Assembly (NCBI GenBank): GCA_017995875.1
Contig: JAGOIB010000107.1
Location: forward strand, 1 to 7,233
Direction of reading: 5' to 3'
Length of the DNA: 7,233 nucleotides
Source of the DNA: Saprospiraceae bacterium
GTDB lineage: Bacteria; Bacteroidota; Bacteroidia; Chitinophagales; Saprospiraceae
Part shown: positions 5,006 through 7,233 of the stretch, one piece after another
Layout: every line of letters starts with the position of its first letter
Numbering within the stretch: position 1 is the first letter of the stretch
Notes under the pieces: model-generated
The model's input: the letters and a program-made list of their open reading frames with translations, nothing else
Databases searched by the model: none
What the model was told of the DNA's origin: nothing
Position numbers and translations under genes: made by a program

Positions 5006-6196
5006 ATGGGGAAGCTCCTCTTTTTTGTTTTACGAATCTTTAAGTCTATCCGGATCGGCTGGCTGCGGCTAACCGGAAAGACGGAAGCAGACATCCATGC
5101 CCAAAGGATAACATCCGGCAAGGCATGGGAAGAATTTTGTGATAACCTGAAATCTGCAGGAGCGGCATTGGTGTATCCAGGTACTCCACGAGATGCATTC
5201 CAGCAAGCAGAAGGTGTGCGATATCTCGCAAGGCTTACGAGAGCAGCCCTTGAAGCCTATGTTGAATATGGAGATGTTGCCTTTCCTGAATTGCGAAGGA
5301 TGGTCCATGAAACTGTAAAACTCGGAGCGGATAATCCGGATAATTATTATCTCAATGCACAGATCAGTGGAGCCTATGAGTATCGCATCGTAGGTAAAAG
5401 AAATACAATAGACTACCTGGGATTTTTTACGCAAAATGGAACCTATGGACAGCCCGGTGGAATGGCACCTTGTGGTGTGCTTGAAGGAAAGGATCTGCAC
5501 ATTGAGGAGGATGGTCGTTTTGAAATTATCGTGAGCAAGGAAAGAAAGGGACACAACTGGTTGAAGATCGAAGACACGAGTAGTCTGCTGATGGTGAGGC
5601 AAACTTTCCTGGACAGGAAAAATGAAGTGCCGGCTGAATTGAAAATTGAAAACCTCGATGGCCGGAAATTTCCTGATGCTATCACACCTGAAAAAATTGA
5701 CAAAGGTTTATCGACAGCCGCGTTGTTTGCAGCAGGCGCTCCGATACTGTTTGCAAAGTGGGTCAATGGATTTAAGCAACACGCGAATCAGTTGCCCATT
5801 TTTGATCCGGACATTTCCAATGCAGCAGGGGGAGATGCAAGTATAATCTATCATCACAGTTACTGGAAGCTGAATCCTGATCAGGCATTGGTCATTGAGT
5901 TTACACCACCGGATTGTGACACATGGAATTTTCAATTGAATAATTACTGGATGGAATCGCTTGACTATAGGTATCATCCGATTTCTATCAACAAGCATAC
6001 TGCCGTAAAGGAACAGAATGGTCGTGTACAGATTGTTGTCGCACATTCAAATCCAGGCTGGCCTAATTGGATCGATACATGTCAGCATAGCGAAGGAACA
6101 ATGTGCCTGAGGTGGTATCGTCTGCGGAATGGAGCACAAGCAGTTGTACCGGATTGCCGGGTCGTTTTATTATCATCGATAGCCAATCATGAGTAA
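5006..6196 (+). CDS. DUF1214 domain-containing protein
   Basis: This 396-residue protein belongs to the DUF1214 (PF06742) group. The first 22 residues (MGKLLFFVLRIFKSIRIGWL) are hydrophobic and basic and may attach to the membrane, without a clear cleavage site. Residues about 32-130 are helical and charged (KAWEEFCDNLKSAG, ARLTRAALEAYVEYGD), and about 120-205 look beta-rich (SGAYEYRIVG, YLGFFTQNGTYG, RFEIIVSKE). The DUF1214 region is about 283-372: HHSYWKLNPDQALVIEF, PPDCDTWNFQLNNYWMESLD (301-320), then VQIVVAHSNPGWPNWIDT (341-358). The CxxWNFQLxNYWMxSLDY and HxxPGxPNWIDT patterns are, as far as I recall, the strongest signature of this family. The biochemical function is not established. 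Its stop codon lies inside the start of the sulfotransferase gene (ATGAGTAA, 8-base overlap), indicating coupled translation. DUF1214 proteins are also found beside sulfotransferases in actinobacteria, to my memory, which supports a shared pathway. Confidence 0.82.
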   Translation: MGKLLFFVLRIFKSIRIGWLRLTGKTEADIHAQRITSGKAWEEFCDNLKSAGAALVYPGTPRDAFQQAEGVRYLARLTRAALEAYVEYGDVAFPELRRMVHETVKLGADNPDNYYLNAQISGAYEYRIVGKRNTIDYLGFFTQNGTYGQPGGMAPCGVLEGKDLHIEEDGRFEIIVSKERKGHNWLKIEDTSSLLMVRQTFLDRKNEVPAELKIENLDGRKFPDAITPEKIDKGLSTAALFAAGAPILFAKWVNGFKQHANQLPIFDPDISNAAGGDASIIYHHSYWKLNPDQALVIEFTPPDCDTWNFQLNNYWMESLDYRYHPISINKHTAVKEQNGRVQIVVAHSNPGWPNWIDTCQHSEGTMCLRWYRLRNGAQAVVPDCRVVLLSSIANHE

Positions 6197-7233
6197 TCAA
6201 CGCGTGGTTAGTGCTTCAGCTTTTCATGAGAAACCTTTTTGGTTTAACATGATCAATAGCTCCTGGAAGAGCAGCTATTTTCTTGGTACCAAAATCAACC
6301 TTGATAAGGATCATCTCATCAACAAAGCCAGGAAACAAACAGGGCTTACATCATTCGGAAACGATTTTTGGGAAGAGCCACTGGATAGGTTGCTACAGGC
6401 GATAGAACATGAGGCACAGTTACATCCAGTTGGAAGGTTTATTACTCAACAACGGATGACGAGTTTGCTGGCTATCCGGTTGAGAGCTGAGGCAGGATTC
6501 AAAAAACATCCTGAAATACTTGAACAAGAATTGTATCCTGTACAATTGATTTGTGGTCTGCAACGGACAGGTACTACAAAATTGCAACGATTGCTTTCTG
6601 CTGATCCGGACAATCGGGTAATATTCAGTTGGGAGGCGATCAATCCAGTTCCGTTAAGTGATAAGTCGAATGAAGTAGAGCAACGGAAAAAGGCAGCACG
6701 TTTAAGCGAGAAGGCATTAAGGTTGATGGCGCCTGGTTTTTTTTCCATTCATCCTGTTGAGTATGAAAAGCCGGAAGAGGATATCCTCCTGTTGGATACT
6801 ACTTTTTTAAGCACCACTCCTGAAGCGACAATGTATGTTCCTTCATATGCTTCCTGGCTTGAACAAACGGATCAATCGCCAGCCTATGCATATCTGGTGA
6901 AGCTGCTCAAGTATCTGCAGTTTCAACGACCCGCCAAACGTTGGGTGTTGAAAAGTCCTCACCATATGGAATTCCCGGACCTGGCAAAGAAATATTTTGG
7001 ACGCGTACATTATATCTGGACGCATAGGGACATCAGGGAAAGCCTTCCATCTTTTTTAAGTATGGTGGCACATAGTCAGACTATATTCAGCGATCAGACA
7101 ACACTTGAAAGGGTAGCCCAACATTGGGTGCGAAAGACGGGATATATGTTGTCAAAAGGAATTCAATTCAGGAAAGAACATCCTGATGAAAAGTACACAG
7201 ATGTCATGTATCCACAACTTGTTGCATCTCCGA
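6189..7233 (+). CDS. PAPS-dependent sulfotransferase family protein (3' end outside window)
   Basis: An open frame starts at the ATG at 6189 and stays open to the window edge, giving 348 residues with no stop. It matches the Sulfotransfer_3 type (PF13469), soluble enzymes that move a sulfo group from 3'-phosphoadenosine-5'-phosphosulfate (PAPS) to a hydroxyl or amine of a small molecule or lipid. The 5'-phosphosulfate loop is ICGLQRTGTTKLQRLL (residues 121-136); the family usually has GxPRSGTT, so Gln replaces the Pro. WVLKSPHHMEFP (252-263) is the conserved middle motif, and IWTHRDIRESLPSFLSM (276-292) is the 3'-phosphate-binding region with Arg280 and Ser285. The N-terminal 110 residues are helical and typical of the bacterial group (PLDRLLQAIEHEA, RMTSLLAIRLRAE). 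Some tens of C-terminal residues are missing. The start overlaps the DUF1214 stop by 8 bases. The acceptor substrate cannot be told from sequence. Confidence 0.87.
   Translation, partial: MSNQRVVSASAFHEKPFWFNMINSSWKSSYFLGTKINLDKDHLINKARKQTGLTSFGNDFWEEPLDRLLQAIEHEAQLHPVGRFITQQRMTSLLAIRLRAEAGFKKHPEILEQELYPVQLICGLQRTGTTKLQRLLSADPDNRVIFSWEAINPVPLSDKSNEVEQRKKAARLSEKALRLMAPGFFSIHPVEYEKPEEDILLLDTTFLSTTPEATMYVPSYASWLEQTDQSPAYAYLVKLLKYLQFQRPAKRWVLKSPHHMEFPDLAKKYFGRVHYIWTHRDIRESLPSFLSMVAHSQTIFSDQTTLERVAQHWVRKTGYMLSKGIQFRKEHPDEKYTDVMYPQLVASP

Noticed and set aside
5069..5602. Leftward 177-codon open frame inside the DUF1214 gene
   Set aside because: The DUF1214 reading on the other strand has strong family motifs; the antisense product is Cys/His/Ser-rich with no known fold.
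6446..6748. Leftward 100-codon open frame inside the sulfotransferase gene
   Set aside because: It overlaps the conserved PAPS-binding loop of the sense frame and has no independent support.

Overview
This window looks like chromosomal DNA from a member of the Bacteroidota, probably a Saprospira-, Chitinophaga- or Cytophaga-like lineage. The clues are a small secreted protein with a CarboxypepD_reg-like (CNA-B-type) domain, AT-rich leaders with few Shine-Dalgarno sequences, and a set of small conserved proteins (a zinc-ribbon plus alpha-CTD-like protein, DUF1801, a 116-residue membrane protein) that I associate with that phylum. This placement is inference from gene content; no rRNA or other phylogenetic marker is present.

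Layout. (1) Positions 1-243, + strand: the last 80 residues of the Lon protease, including the catalytic-lysine segment. (2) 340-1026, + strand: a short exported protein with a carboxypeptidase-regulatory-like beta-sandwich domain. (3) 4582 down to 1053, - strand: five tightly spaced genes that probably form one operon. In order of transcription they are an AI-2E/PerM-type membrane protein, a 116-residue three-helix membrane protein, a zinc-ribbon/alpha-CTD-like protein, a DUF1801 protein and an NRAMP-related metal transporter that converges on the secreted-protein gene. (4) 4583-5005: a divergent intergenic region holding an imperfect tandem duplication with a long inverted repeat and a T-run, then a nearly G-free stretch. 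(5) 5006-7233, + strand: a DUF1214-family protein whose last codons overlap the start of a PAPS-type sulfotransferase, which runs off the right edge.

How the parts may work together. The five-gene minus-strand unit is a membrane and housekeeping group with no obvious single pathway. The DUF1214/sulfotransferase pair overlaps by 8 bases and is very probably translationally coupled, which suggests a joint role in making or handling a sulfated metabolite or lipid; the substrate is unknown. No mobile-element gene, CRISPR array, tRNA or rRNA was recognised. The least explained items are the structured repeat at 4609-4843, the NRAMP protein that lacks the usual metal-ligand residues, and the DUF1214/sulfotransferase pair.
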